From: Vibrio sp. RE86
GTDB taxonomy: Bacteria > Pseudomonadota > Gammaproteobacteria > Enterobacterales > Vibrionaceae
Direction: 5' to 3'
DNA: 64,000 nt
Assembly: GCF_013114545.1 (NCBI RefSeq)
Contig: NZ_VTXI01000003.1
Span: 186,001-250,000, forward strand
Below, one piece after another: positions 24,332 to 32,968 of this stretch. How positions within the stretch are numbered: position 1 is the stretch's first letter; every line of letters starts with the position of its first letter. The translations under genes and the position numbers were made by a program. The notes under the pieces were generated by a model. It worked only from the letters and a program-made list of their open reading frames with translations. It made no database searches and had not been told where the DNA came from.

Positions 24332-24384
24332 AATTTCACAATTTAATGAAAGCTTCATCAAGATTTCGTTGTGAAATTTTACAA
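24325..24384. promoter_or_regulatory. Pair of TTGTGAAATTTYACAA palindromes
   Basis: ATTGTGAAATTTCACAAT (24325-24342) is a perfect 18-base palindrome. TTGTGAAATTTTACAA (24369-24384) is a second copy with one mismatch, 43 bases away (about four helical turns). The half site also occurs at 24313-24325. TGTGA/TCACA are spaced by 4 bases, not 6, so this is not a CRP site. The binding protein is unknown to me. Confidence 0.5.
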
Positions 24385-24413
24385 GTCAAAGTTTACCAAC
24401 AGAATAAAATGCT

Positions 24414-24443
24414 AAAAAGCACACTAAAACTAGTGTGCTTTTT
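24414..24443. terminator. Two-way intrinsic terminator after oxyR
   Basis: A perfect 13-bp stem (AAAAAGCACACTA / TAGTGTGCTTTTT) with loop AAAC; T runs flank it on both strands. It lies 57 bases past the oxyR stop and would also end any plus-strand transcript from the aceB-oxyR gap. Confidence 0.9.
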
Positions 24444-24500
24444 GATAGCTAGACGAGCCAGATAGCTAATACTAAGCGCTAAAATGACTTTTAAATTATC

Positions 24501-25406
24501 TTAAAGTAATTCTGAAACCACATCAGCAAGTTGATTAAAGGTGCTAACGCGTGAGGAACTTGGTCGCCAAACTAAGCCAATATGACGATGGGCCTGTTGC
24601 CCGGGAGCATCCACCACCACCAAGTTTTGGTTTTCAATTAAGCCATGGTCGATCGCCATTTGAGGAATAAAGGTCGTGCCCATGCCATTAGCAACCATTT
24701 GAACCAAAGTATGAAGGCTTGTGGCAGAGAATGGATTGATCTTCTCTTTATCTGTTAACTGACAGGCAGAGACTGCATGTTCCGTTAAACAGTGTTCTTT
24801 CTCTAATAAGAAGACGAATTCATTCGGAAGATCAGCGTACTTAATTGGTGTTCTAATCGCATCCGCTTGATTTTGACTAATGATCATTCTGAAAGGGTCG
24901 TTACCGACAATACGGCTGTCCATACCATCAATATCAACCGGCAAAGCCAAAATGAGTACGTCCAGCTCACCATGACGAAGCGCATCTAGTAGATTGGTTG
25001 TCGTATCTTCTCTTAATAGAAGGTTTAGTTGAGGAAAACGTCTATTTACCTCTTGGACTAAATCACAAAGTAAAAAAGGCGCAATGGTCGGGATACATCC
25101 GACTCGTAACTGGCCACCCATTTCATCACCCTGGCACAATCGGCCGAGTTCAACTAAGTCTTGTCCTTTTGCAAGAAGTTCACGCCCCTGCTGAACGACT
25201 AATTCTCCCGCTTGAGTAAAAACTAACGGGCTTTTCTTATCTTTCTTTTCATAAAGAGGACAACCGATCAGCTCTTCAAGGTTTTGAATGCCTTTACTTA
25301 GCGTTGATTGGCTAACAAAACACTTTTCAGCAGCGTCGCTGAAGTGGCGGGTCTCGTGGAGGGTAATAAGATAGTGTAACTGTTTGAGGCTAGGCCACTT
25401 ATTCAT
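24501..25406 (-). CDS. oxyR: Hydrogen peroxide regulator OxyR
   Basis: LysR-family peroxide sensor, 301 residues. N-terminal winged helix-turn-helix (LKQLHYLITLHETRHFSDAAEKCFVSQSTLSKGIQNLEEL, typical of OxyR rather than general LysR). The redox pair is Cys206 and Cys215 (EHCLTEHAVSACQL), with the same 9-residue spacing as E. coli Cys199/Cys208. Divergent from a peroxiredoxin gene with an OxyR-type site between them. Terminated by the strong hairpin at 24414-24443. Confidence 0.96.
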   Translation of the reverse strand: MNKWPSLKQLHYLITLHETRHFSDAAEKCFVSQSTLSKGIQNLEELIGCPLYEKKDKKSPLVFTQAGELVVQQGRELLAKGQDLVELGRLCQGDEMGGQLRVGCIPTIAPFLLCDLVQEVNRRFPQLNLLLREDTTTNLLDALRHGELDVLILALPVDIDGMDSRIVGNDPFRMIISQNQADAIRTPIKYADLPNEFVFLLEKEHCLTEHAVSACQLTDKEKINPFSATSLHTLVQMVANGMGTTFIPQMAIDHGLIENQNLVVVDAPGQQAHRHIGLVWRPSSSRVSTFNQLADVVSELL

Positions 25407-25460
25407 AATAGTATTAATTAATTTTGGCTAGAGATTGACCAAGTTAATAAAATCAAACTT

Positions 25461-25497
25461 ATCGCTTTTTTCGATTAACTTAATCTATTTAATTCGC
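25461..25497. promoter_or_regulatory. OxyR-type site between oxyR and peroxiredoxin gene
   Basis: ATCG-N7-CGAT-N7-ATCT-N7-TCGC. Four tetranucleotides with exact 7-base spacing, the layout of OxyR sites (ATAG-N7-CTAT-N7-ATAG-N7-CTAT). About 110-145 bases before the peroxiredoxin start and 55-90 before oxyR, suited to control of both. Confidence 0.65.
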
Positions 25498-25605
25498 TTT
25501 TTTACATACTACAATCTGTACTATAGTTTGTCGCGTACAAACACGGACCAAACCAAAAACAACTTTATTGGTTTGGAACAAACCATATATTTTAGGAGCA
25601 AAAAA

Positions 25606-26214
25606 ATGGTACTAGTAGGTCGTCAAGCCCCAGATTTTACTGCTGCAGCTGTTCTAGGTAACGGTGAGATCGTTGATAACTTCAACTTTGCAGAGTTCAC
25701 TAAAGGTAAGAAAGCAGTAGTTTTCTTCTACCCACTAGATTTCACGTTCGTTTGCCCATCTGAGCTAATCGCGTTCGATAACCGTCTAGCTGATTTCCAA
25801 GCTAAAGGCGTTGAAGTAATCGGCGTTTCTATCGATTCTCAGTTCTCTCACAACGCATGGCGTAACACTGCTATCGAAGATGGCGGTATCGGTCAAGTTA
25901 AGTACCCACTAGTAGCTGACGTTAAGCACGAAATCTGTAAAGCTTACGACGTTGAGCACCCAGAAGCAGGCGTTGCTTTCCGTGGTTCTTTCCTAATCGA
26001 CGAAGACGGTCTTGTACGTCACCAAGTAGTTAACGACCTACCACTAGGCCGTAACATCGACGAAATGCTACGCATGGTTGACGCTCTAAACTTCCACCAG
26101 AAAAACGGTGAAGTATGTCCTGCACAGTGGGAAGAAGGTAAAGCAGGTATGGACGCATCTCCAACAGGTGTTGCAGCGTTCCTATCTGAGCACGCAGAAG
26201 ACCTAAGCAAGTAA
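25606..26214 (+). CDS. Typical 2-Cys peroxiredoxin (AhpC/TSA family)
   Basis: Reduces hydrogen peroxide and organic peroxides. 202 residues from ATG at 25606, preceded by TAGGAGC; a longer reading from 25435 covers promoter DNA including the OxyR-type site and was rejected. Peroxidatic Cys50 in FYPLDFTFVCPSE; resolving Cys171 in NGEVCPAQW. It differs from the ahpC of this window (longer, eukaryote-like Prx1 type with GGIGQVKYPLVAD and a C-terminal extension). No ahpF beside it, so thioredoxin or another reductase probably recycles it. Confidence 0.94.
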   Translation: MVLVGRQAPDFTAAAVLGNGEIVDNFNFAEFTKGKKAVVFFYPLDFTFVCPSELIAFDNRLADFQAKGVEVIGVSIDSQFSHNAWRNTAIEDGGIGQVKYPLVADVKHEICKAYDVEHPEAGVAFRGSFLIDEDGLVRHQVVNDLPLGRNIDEMLRMVDALNFHQKNGEVCPAQWEEGKAGMDASPTGVAAFLSEHAEDLSK

Positions 26215-26537
26215 TTTCACTTGTCCGTACCCAAGCTCAACGGGTATGAATGGTTGGTAACTATAAAGCTAAAAGCTCAGAGCGCAAAAAGCGCCGCGCC
26301 AATCAGTGATAAGTAAAGTCTTACTAAAGAGCCCGAAGCACTGCTTCGGGCTCTTTTTATTTGCCTGAATATAGTCAAAAAGACAAGGTATCGCTAAAGA
26401 GACATAAAATATCGGCTTACAGACTTTATCCTCCTCCCCTCTTTAAAGTCTCGCTCGCTCTCTTTATGATGAATTCAACTTAATTTAAGACAGAGCATGA
26501 CCGCTCTGCTTCACGAATCAATACATGGAGATTTAAC
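26215..26537. other. Peroxiredoxin-dapD intergenic region
   Basis: 323 bases. The only clear element is the strong terminator at 26326-26358. The stretch 26360-26537 must contain the dapD promoter, but I see no convincing -35/-10 pair or operator; GGAG at 26526-26529 is the dapD ribosome-binding site. Confidence 0.5.
26326..26358 (+). terminator. Intrinsic terminator of the peroxiredoxin gene
   Basis: A 14-bp perfect stem (AAAGAGCCCGAAGC / GCTTCGGGCTCTTT) with a 3-base loop, continuing into T. It lies 111 bases after the stop codon, an unusually long 3' untranslated region. Confidence 0.88.
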
Positions 26538-27566
26538 ATGGCTTACTTTTCTTTAGCCTTCGGTACGGCAACCAAAAACCGCGACGGTAAAATCATCGAA
26601 GCGTTTTTCCCTAACCCAGCTTTAAACCCAGCCGACGCACTAGTTGAGGCCGTTGCTAAAGTGGCAGGTTACGAGCAAGGTAACCAAGCTATCGAAATCT
26701 CTGCAGCGCAAAGTGCTGAACTAGCAGCAGCATTTGAAGCGAACGGTGATGCAGCAAATGCTTCTTTTGCAGCAAAAGCCGCTGAATCTTCACAACCGCT
26801 TGTGTTAGTTGTTCTTGCTACTGACGAAAAACCAGCATCTGTAGCGGAAGGTTTCCTAAAGCTTCAACTTATCTCTAACCGTCTAGTTAAACCACACGGT
26901 ACGGTACTAGATGGCATCTTCGGTCTACTGCACAACATCGCGTGGACAAACGAAGGTCCTATCGATCTACCTGAACTAGCTGATCGCCAAATCGAAGCTC
27001 GCCTAGCAGGCCGTAACCTTTCTGTAGATTGTGTAGACAAGTTCCCTAAAATGGTTGACTACGTGGTACCAACTGGCGTTCGTATTGCTGATACATCTCG
27101 CGTGCGTCTTGGCGCACATGTGGGCGAAGGCACTACGGTTATGCACGAAGGCTTCATTAACTTCAATGCGGGTACAACTGGCGTAAGCATGGTTGAAGGT
27201 CGCATCTCTGCAGGTGTTGTTGTTGGTGACGGTTCAGACATCGGTGGCGGCGCATCTATCATGGGTACATTGTCTGGTGGCGGTACTGTGGTTGTTTCTA
27301 TTGGTGAAAACTCACTACTTGGTGCAAACGCAGGTCTAGGCTTCCCACTAGGTGATCGTTGTACTGTTGAATCTGGTCTATATGTAACGGCGGGTTCAAA
27401 AGTACGCATGATTGCAGAAGGCAAAGAAGTAGAAGTAGTGAAAGCTCGCGACCTTGCAGGCGTTTCTGATCTTCTATTCCGTCGCAACTCAGTGACAGGC
27501 CAAATCGAATGTCTAGCGAACAAGACTGCTGTTGAGCTTAACTCAGAGCTACACAGCAACAACTAA
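26538..27566 (+). CDS. dapD: Tetrahydrodipicolinate N-succinyltransferase
   Basis: Transfers succinyl from succinyl-CoA to tetrahydrodipicolinate in lysine and meso-diaminopimelate synthesis. 342 residues, the long DapD class. The C-terminal left-handed beta-helix is obvious from hexapeptide repeats: RLGAHVGEGTTVMHEGFINFNAGTTG, VVVGDGSDIGGGASIMGTLSGGG and SIGENSLLGANAGLGFPLGD. It starts YFSLAFGTATKNRDGKIIEAF as in other Vibrio/Pseudomonas DapD proteins. Stands alone with a terminator after it. Confidence 0.95.
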   Translation: MAYFSLAFGTATKNRDGKIIEAFFPNPALNPADALVEAVAKVAGYEQGNQAIEISAAQSAELAAAFEANGDAANASFAAKAAESSQPLVLVVLATDEKPASVAEGFLKLQLISNRLVKPHGTVLDGIFGLLHNIAWTNEGPIDLPELADRQIEARLAGRNLSVDCVDKFPKMVDYVVPTGVRIADTSRVRLGAHVGEGTTVMHEGFINFNAGTTGVSMVEGRISAGVVVGDGSDIGGGASIMGTLSGGGTVVVSIGENSLLGANAGLGFPLGDRCTVESGLYVTAGSKVRMIAEGKEVEVVKARDLAGVSDLLFRRNSVTGQIECLANKTAVELNSELHSNN

Positions 27567-27585
27567 TTCGCATACTCAGTATTGG

Positions 27586-27621
27586 AAAGCCCCTTAGTCA
27601 TTTTGGCTAAGGGGCTTTTTT
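27586..27621. terminator. Intrinsic terminator of dapD
   Basis: A 12-bp stem (AAAGCCCCTTAG / CTAAGGGGCTTT) with a 9-base loop, followed by TTT. It sits between dapD and the convergent HD-GYP gene and may serve both. Confidence 0.88.
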
Positions 27622-27657
27622 GTATCAATCGAGACATATCGCTGCCCAAGGTGGGGA

Positions 27658-28908
27658 TTACTCCATGTCGATAAAGTACGTGGACTGCGACGAAGGGTTT
27701 AAGTAGTGATACTGGTCTAGACTGAGCTCTTTAACATCCATCACTTTTTTAATCGTTAAGCCAAACTCAGAAATATTGATGATCGCCGCTTCATGGCGAG
27801 GCACGTTAGCGTCATAAACCAAGATATAAGGGCTTAACCGCTCTTCTTCATTCGTCGAAATCACCACACCAATTTGCTGATCGGACAATTCCACCAGCGT
27901 TCCCGGAGGGTAAACCCCAACAACACTGATTAAAGCCATCACATCCTGTAAGTCATGTTGATCACGACACTCATGGTACAAATGAGTTAATGCTTTATGA
28001 GGGCTATGCTTGGTCGCGATGCCATTACAAAGGTTATCGTAACGGTTAGCTAAAATCAGAACGCGAGAAATAGGATTAATGGCATCTTTCGTTAACTTGT
28101 TCGGGTAGCCTGAGCCATCATTGAACTCATGATGTTGCCCTATCACTTTCAGTGCCGCTTCTGGAAATTTAGGTATCTTCTGCGCCAATTTAACCCCTAT
28201 ATCTAGGTGAGATTGAAGCTTCTGAAGTTCGTCATCTTCTAAAGGTGTTGCTTTGGATAAAAGGCTCTTTGGCAGTTTCAGCTTACCAATATCATGATAC
28301 AGCGCCGAAAAGGCCACGAGCTGACACTGTTTCGCAGTAAAACCTTTTACCTGGCCAATTAATACCGACAACAATGAAACGTTAAGCGAGTGATAATGCA
28401 ACCTGTCATAACCCACCGAGTCGTTCATTAAATGAATCGTGTTCTTGCCGTCTTTATCAATGTTCTTGTATAAGCTACTCACAATCGAAACAGAGGCCGT
28501 GATGGATGGATCAGCCGCCAACTTTTCCTCATCAAAGATCGCTTCAACGTCATTCAGTGTCTTGGTAAAGGCTGCCTTAGACAGAGTGATGCGCTCTTCA
28601 ATATCGGCTAGCTGTTGAGAGCTTGCGTTCTTTTTTGACCACAGCTCATCTAAAACTTGCTGACTAGGTTGCTCGACAGGTACTTCAGGAATCGACTCAG
28701 GTATAACAGCAAGGACGGGCTCCTCTAAGACGTCACTTTTGAGCGCATTAATCGTTAAATGGCTTAACCCCAAATTTTTGATAATACTGAGCTGTTCATT
28801 ACTTTTAATTTTGAATGAATTCAGTAAGAAAGGATGCTGCCCCCACTTTAAAGGCAGATGCACGTAGTGACCGATTTGTAATTGTTCTATTGCTAGTCTT
28901 ACTTTCAT
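27658..28908 (-). CDS. HD-GYP cyclic-di-GMP phosphodiesterase
   Basis: Predicted cytoplasmic c-di-GMP hydrolase, 416 residues. An N-terminal DUF3391-type domain (MKVRLAIEQLQIGHYVHLPLKWGQHPF) is followed by a linker and the HD-GYP domain with all metal-ligand signatures: HYHSLNVSLLS, ALYHDIGKLKLP, and the HHE...DGSGYP motif (IGQHHEFNDGSGYPNKL). The catalytic set looks intact, so the enzyme is likely active. The substrate is inferred from the family. Transcribed away from glpF; a 34-codon reading frame abuts its start. Confidence 0.92.
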   Translation of the reverse strand: MKVRLAIEQLQIGHYVHLPLKWGQHPFLLNSFKIKSNEQLSIIKNLGLSHLTINALKSDVLEEPVLAVIPESIPEVPVEQPSQQVLDELWSKKNASSQQLADIEERITLSKAAFTKTLNDVEAIFDEEKLAADPSITASVSIVSSLYKNIDKDGKNTIHLMNDSVGYDRLHYHSLNVSLLSVLIGQVKGFTAKQCQLVAFSALYHDIGKLKLPKSLLSKATPLEDDELQKLQSHLDIGVKLAQKIPKFPEAALKVIGQHHEFNDGSGYPNKLTKDAINPISRVLILANRYDNLCNGIATKHSPHKALTHLYHECRDQHDLQDVMALISVVGVYPPGTLVELSDQQIGVVISTNEEERLSPYILVYDANVPRHEAAIINISEFGLTIKKVMDVKELSLDQYHYLNPSSQSTYFIDME

Positions 28909-29013
28909 TTACTCTGCTTCAACAAGGCGTTTCTCGATTAGAGATGACGGAGCCACTTCGATAATGAACATGCCGCTTTTGACTAAACTTGGACGGCATT
29001 CCGTTTGTTGCAT
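28909..29013 (-). CDS. Possible 34-residue ORF abutting the HD-GYP gene
   Basis: ATG at 29011-29013 opens a frame (begins MQQTECRPSLVKSGMF) that ends at TAA 28909-28911, directly against the ATG of the HD-GYP gene and in the same frame. It could be a leader peptide, a small protein, or a chance frame. A weak GGTG precedes its start. The HD-GYP protein already has a normal N-terminus, so this is not a lost part of it. Confidence 0.25.
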   Translation of the reverse strand: MQQTECRPSLVKSGMFIIEVAPSSLIEKRLVEAE

Positions 29014-29320
29014 TATTCACCATTCTTCCTCTTTGCAAAAGCACTATGATGAATAAGGCCAACCAGAATAACTATCGGGATAATTTTGTTGCTCATCTAT
29101 TTATCCCAATTGGTACAAATTCTCACCATCAACGAAGCGATCTCACAAAACTCCTCTTACCAGTTTGTTAAATACTCTCCACATAGGTAGCTTTAGCTCG
29201 GTTAAAGCAAACCCCCTACTCATTTATCTTCGAATAAGTTTCCTTTACAACCAAAACGGTGCGTTATTTAACAAAAAGAAACCGTTTGGTTAACAATTTT
29301 ATGCTCAAACGCTCACTTTT

Positions 29321-29341
29321 AATGTTCGTTTGTTTTCGTAA
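29321..29341. promoter_or_regulatory. GlpR-like operator before glpF
   Basis: AATGTTCGTTTGTTTTCGTA resembles the GlpR operator (WATKTTCGWTAWCGAACAKW): the left half site TGTTCGTTT is exact and the right half is degenerate. A second partial match (ATGCTCAAACGCTCAC) lies just upstream at 29301-29316. Expected target of the glpR gene in this cluster. Confidence 0.5.
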
Positions 29342-29403
29342 AGGTTTATATATGCACAATACCATCGTGCTAGATAAGCAAAAAAATAAAAAGGACTCTT
29401 ACT

Positions 29404-30258
29404 ATGACTACAAACAAACAGCCGTCTCTTCTCGGAGAATGCTTGGCCGAGTTTATCGGGACGGGACTACTCATCTTCTTTGGCGTGGGCTGCGTTGCGG
29501 CACTGGTTCTAACCGGGGCAACTTTCGGGCAATGGGAAATCAGTATTGTATGGGGCTTTGGTGTCACCATCGCTATTTACTGTACCGCTGGTGTCTCTGG
29601 TGCGCATATCAACCCAGCCGTTACCATTGCGCTCGCCATGTTCCATGGTTTTGATAAGGCGAAAGTCGTACCTTACATCATTGCTCAACTGCTTGGTGCT
29701 TTTTGCTCGGCTGCGCTCGTTTACAGCTTGTACAGCAATTTATTCACTGATTACGAAATCGCTCATAACTTTGTACGTAGCAGTCAAGATGCTTTAGCAA
29801 CTGCTGGCATTTTCTCTACATACCCACACGCTTCCCTCTCTTTCTTTGGCGCTTTTGCTGTGGAGTTTGTTATCACTGCTGTATTGATGTTTGCGATTCT
29901 TGCTTTAGGTGATGAAAACAATGGTGCGTCTCGTGGTGCAATGAACCCATTACTGATCGGCATTCTGATTGCGGTGATTGGTGGTTCTTTAGGTCCACTT
30001 ACAGGATTTGCGATGAACCCAGCTCGTGATTTTGGTCCTAAGCTATTTGCTTACTTTGCAGGTTGGGAATATGCCCTAAGCGGCGCTAAAGACATTCCTT
30101 ACTTCATCGTTCCTGTGTTGGCACCGATTGCCGGAGCCTGCTTCGGTGGTTGGTTATATCCAAAAGCCATTGCTGCTTACCTACCAACGCAAGGTCACGG
30201 GTGCACAATTCCAAATCAGTGTGATGAAGAAGACGCTGCCAAAGAAGCTCGCGCTTAA
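29404..30258 (+). CDS. glpF: Glycerol uptake facilitator GlpF
   Basis: Aquaglyceroporin of the inner membrane, 284 residues, six membrane segments. Both NPA boxes are present: SGAHINPAVTIALAMF (about residue 64) and GFAMNPARDFGPKLF (about residue 203); the RDFGP context after the second box marks glycerol facilitators. Cys-containing tail GHGCTIPNQCDEEDAAKEARA. glpK follows 57 bases later, forming glpFK. Confidence 0.96.
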   Translation: MTTNKQPSLLGECLAEFIGTGLLIFFGVGCVAALVLTGATFGQWEISIVWGFGVTIAIYCTAGVSGAHINPAVTIALAMFHGFDKAKVVPYIIAQLLGAFCSAALVYSLYSNLFTDYEIAHNFVRSSQDALATAGIFSTYPHASLSFFGAFAVEFVITAVLMFAILALGDENNGASRGAMNPLLIGILIAVIGGSLGPLTGFAMNPARDFGPKLFAYFAGWEYALSGAKDIPYFIVPVLAPIAGACFGGWLYPKAIAAYLPTQGHGCTIPNQCDEEDAAKEARA

Positions 30259-30315
30259 CCTCTGCAATACAACATTGAACTAAAATATAAATAACGAAAC
30301 AAAAGGATTCCTACC

Positions 30316-31833
30316 ATGACTGAGCAAAAATACATTGTTGCCCTAGACCAAGGCACAACAAGCTCTCGCGCTGTCATTCTTGACCATGATGCAAACATTG
30401 TCAGCGTTGCTCAACGAGAGTTCACACAGATCTATCCTCAGGCAGGTTGGGTAGAACACGACCCAATGGAAATTTGGGCGACACAAAGCTCAACATTGGT
30501 GGAAGCGCTAGCAAAGTCAGGCATCAGCAGCGACCAACTCGCAGCAATTGGTATCACAAACCAACGTGAAACCACCATCGTTTGGAATAAAGAGACAGGT
30601 AAGCCAGTCTACAATGCGATTGTTTGGCAGTGTCGCCGCACCGCAGATATCTGTGAAGATCTCAAGGCTCGTGGACTAGAAGAGTATGTTCGTGACAACA
30701 CAGGTTTGGTACTTGACCCATACTTCTCTGGAACAAAAATTAAGTGGATTCTAGACAACGTAGAAGGTGCACGCGAAGACGCAGAAGCGGGTAAACTCCT
30801 GTTTGGTACCGTCGATACTTGGCTAGTTTGGAAGATGACGCAAGGCCGTGTTCACGTGACTGATTTCACCAACGCCTCTCGTACTATGCTGTTTAATATC
30901 AATGACCTAACATGGGATGCGAAGCTTCTTGATGAGATGGGTATTCCGGCAGCAATGATGCCAGAAGTGAAGCGTTCTTCAGAAGTTTACGGCCAAACCA
31001 ACATTGGTGGTAAAGGCGGTACTCGTGTGCCAATTTCAGGTATTGCGGGAGACCAACAAGCCGCGCTTTACGGTCAAATGTGTGTAGAGGCAGGCCAAGC
31101 GAAAAACACCTACGGTACAGGTTGTTTCTTGTTGATGAATACCGGTGAAGAGAAAGTAACATCGAAAAATGGCCTACTAACCACTCTTGCTTGTGGACCA
31201 AAAGGTGAGCCTGCATACGCACTTGAAGGTGCGGTATTTATGGGCGGTGCTTCTATCCAGTGGCTACGTGACGAGATGAAGATCCTTGCGGGTGCGGAAG
31301 ACTCAGAGTACTTCGCAACGAAAGTCGATTCATCAAATGGCGTCTACGTTGTTCCTGCATTTACTGGTCTAGGTGCTCCTTACTGGGACGCTTATGCTCG
31401 CGGTACCATTGTTGGTCTAACTCGTGGCGTAAACTCAAACCACATCATCCGTGCAACGCTTGAAGGTATTGCTTACCAAACTCGTGACGTATTGGATGCG
31501 ATGCAAGCGGATTCAGGGATTGAACTTGCGAACCTTCGCGTTGATGGTGGCGCGGTAGCTAACAACTTCTTGATGCAGTTCCAATCAGACGTTCTCGATA
31601 CGCAAGTACTTCGTCCAAAAGTCACTGAGGTGACCGCTTTGGGTGCCGCTTACCTAGCAGGACTTGCCGTCGGTTACTGGGATAGCCTTGATGAGCTGAA
31701 AGATAAAGCTGAGCTTGATCGTACCTTTGACCCTCATCACGATGAAGAGAAGCGTAACCGCCGCTACAAAGGTTGGAAACGTGCGGTTAAATGTGCGCAA
31801 ACATGGTCTGAACTGCACGACGAAGAAGATTAA
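30316..31833 (+). CDS. glpK: Glycerol kinase
   Basis: Phosphorylates glycerol to sn-glycerol 3-phosphate. 505 residues. FGGY-kinase features: [20 protein letters not shown] at the N-terminus, [56 protein letters not shown] and [19 protein letters not shown]. The GlpFK pair couples uptake to trapping of glycerol. A terminator follows directly. Confidence 0.97.
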   Translation: MTEQKYIVALDQGTTSSRAVILDHDANIVSVAQREFTQIYPQAGWVEHDPMEIWATQSSTLVEALAKSGISSDQLAAIGITNQRETTIVWNKETGKPVYNAIVWQCRRTADICEDLKARGLEEYVRDNTGLVLDPYFSGTKIKWILDNVEGAREDAEAGKLLFGTVDTWLVWKMTQGRVHVTDFTNASRTMLFNINDLTWDAKLLDEMGIPAAMMPEVKRSSEVYGQTNIGGKGGTRVPISGIAGDQQAALYGQMCVEAGQAKNTYGTGCFLLMNTGEEKVTSKNGLLTTLACGPKGEPAYALEGAVFMGGASIQWLRDEMKILAGAEDSEYFATKVDSSNGVYVVPAFTGLGAPYWDAYARGTIVGLTRGVNSNHIIRATLEGIAYQTRDVLDAMQADSGIELANLRVDGGAVANNFLMQFQSDVLDTQVLRPKVTEVTALGAAYLAGLAVGYWDSLDELKDKAELDRTFDPHHDEEKRNRRYKGWKRAVKCAQTWSELHDEED

Positions 31834-31851
31834 TTTCAAGCAAAACGATTT

Positions 31852-31879
31852 AAGAGCGCCTATTGGCGCTCTTTTTTGC
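31852..31879 (+). terminator. Intrinsic terminator of glpFK
   Basis: A 9-bp stem (AAGAGCGCC / GGCGCTCTT) with loop TATT, followed by a T run, starts 18 bases after the glpK stop. Confidence 0.92.
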
Positions 31880-31936
31880 GTCTTGGCGCGGATAATGTTG
31901 CCCCTCTACTTCTCACAATGTGGCAATTCGAGCACA

Positions 31937-31960
31937 ATAGAACGAGTTTTTATTTTCGAA
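31937..31960. promoter_or_regulatory. GlpR-like operator before glpR
   Basis: ATAGAACGAGTTTTTATTTTCGAA has the CGA...TCG half-site layout of GlpR operators and lies 41 bases before the glpR start, consistent with autoregulation. Visual match only. Confidence 0.35.
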
Positions 31961-32000
31961 TTGACAGCATTGACGCTCGTCATTGCTCAGGGAGTGGTAA

Positions 32001-32777
32001 GTGAAGCAAATACCAAGGCACCAGCAGATCGTAGAGCTGGTCAAGAAACAGGGCTACGTCAGTACAGATGAGCTGGTTGAGAAGTTCAACGTCAGCCCAC
32101 AAACAATTCGACGCGATCTCAATGAGCTCGCAGACGAAGATAAAATTCGCCGCTATCATGGCGGAGCAACCATCCCTTTAAGTTCAGAAAACACCTCATA
32201 CAACACTCGTAAAGCGATGAACGACAATGAAAAAGATGTCATTGCTGAAGAAGTGGTTAAGCACATTCCTGACGGCGCAACTCTGTTTATTGATATTGGT
32301 ACCACACCAGAAGCTGTCGCTCGTGCGCTCAACAAAAACCATAAACAGCTAAGAGTCGTGACCAATAACATCAACGTGGCGACCATTTTATTCCCTAACC
32401 CTGAGATTAAAGTGATTTTAGCCGGTGGCGAAGTGCGTAACCGAGATGGCGGCATTGTTGGTGAAGCAACACTCGATTTCGTTAAACAGTTCCGCCTTGA
32501 TTTCGGCATTCTCGGAATCAGTGGTATCGACTTTGATGGCTCACTGTTAGATTTTGACTACCATGAAGTGCGAGTTAAACAAGCAATTATCGATAATAGC
32601 CGCAGCGTATTTTTGGCCGTGGACCACACAAAATTTGGTCGTAATGCAATGGTCAAACTTGGCAACATCGCGCAGCTCAATATGGTCTTTACTGATAAGC
32701 AGCCACCAAAAGAGATTTTATCGATTCTGAACGAAGCGTCGGTTCCGCTCGAAGTGGTCAACACTCAAGTCATCTAG
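32001..32777 (+). CDS. glpR: Glycerol-3-phosphate regulon repressor GlpR
   Basis: DeoR-family repressor released by glycerol 3-phosphate. 258 residues. Helix-turn-helix QGYVSTDELVEKFNVSPQTIRRDLNELADEDKIRRYHGGA (residues 17-57), then the sugar-phosphate domain with FIDIGTTPEAVARAL and VVTNNINVATILFPNPEIKVILAGGEVRNRDGG. The GTG start at 32001 is preceded by AGGGAG and gives MKQIPRHQQIVELVKKQGY, which aligns with E. coli GlpR. Located between glpFK and glpD, its expected targets. Confidence 0.96.
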   Translation: MKQIPRHQQIVELVKKQGYVSTDELVEKFNVSPQTIRRDLNELADEDKIRRYHGGATIPLSSENTSYNTRKAMNDNEKDVIAEEVVKHIPDGATLFIDIGTTPEAVARALNKNHKQLRVVTNNINVATILFPNPEIKVILAGGEVRNRDGGIVGEATLDFVKQFRLDFGILGISGIDFDGSLLDFDYHEVRVKQAIIDNSRSVFLAVDHTKFGRNAMVKLGNIAQLNMVFTDKQPPKEILSILNEASVPLEVVNTQVI

Positions 32778-32820
32778 ACACATTAGCGCAACATCTTCGA
32801 CAACAATTGTCATTATTCGA

Positions 32821-32850
32821 GCCTTCCTTTGACTAAAGGAAGGCTTTTTT
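32821..32850 (+). terminator. Intrinsic terminator of glpR
   Basis: A 10-bp perfect stem (GCCTTCCTTT / AAAGGAAGGC), loop GACT, followed by TTTTTT. It separates glpR from glpD. Confidence 0.93.
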
Positions 32851-32870
32851 ATGCACAAATCACACAAAAC

Positions 32871-32907
32871 GCTCATAAACGAAAATAATTAATGACCAAA
32901 AACGAAA
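32871..32907. promoter_or_regulatory. GlpR-like operator region before glpD
   Basis: Repeated GCTCATAAACGAAAA and ATGACCAAAAACGAAA blocks match GlpR half sites (xxGTTCGxxAACGAAxx) on the strand read toward glpD. About 60-100 bases upstream of the glpD start. Not scored. Confidence 0.4.
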
Positions 32908-32968
32908 CCTAAGCTACGATTGTTTTACATTCTAAAATGCTCGTTCGCTCATCGTGAGGTCAAAATTT

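Larger units (their letters stand above)
23869..24500. other. 632-bp aceB-oxyR intergenic region
   Basis: Holds, from left to right, the aceB leader, a HexR-like site (24158-24184), a PsrA-like palindrome (24211-24224), an 18-codon reading frame on the plus strand (24275-24331), two copies of a TTGTGAAATTTYACAA palindrome (24325-24342, 24369-24384) and a strong two-way terminator (24414-24443). No protein gene of normal size is present. The two flanking genes both point left, so most of this is aceBA upstream DNA. Confidence 0.6.
28909..29403. other. HD-GYP-glpF intergenic region
   Basis: 495 bases. Besides the possible short ORF at the left, the right third holds AT-rich promoter DNA with GlpR-like operator sequence around 29301-29341 and the glpF ribosome-binding site (AAAAAGGACT, about 29389-29398). 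The stretch 29020-29240 shows nothing that I recognise. Confidence 0.5.

Noticed and set aside
24326..24341. CRP site reading of TTGTGAAATTTCACAA
   Set aside because: The TGTGA and TCACA halves are 4 bases apart; CRP needs 6. Kept as an unassigned palindrome.
25435..25605. N-terminal extension of the peroxiredoxin
   Set aside because: It would translate promoter DNA, including the OxyR-type site; ATG at 25606 has a proper ribosome-binding site.
27059..27562. 167-codon reading frame antisense to dapD
   Set aside because: Pro/Ser/Thr-rich composition typical of an antisense shadow of a beta-helix gene; dapD motifs are unequivocal.
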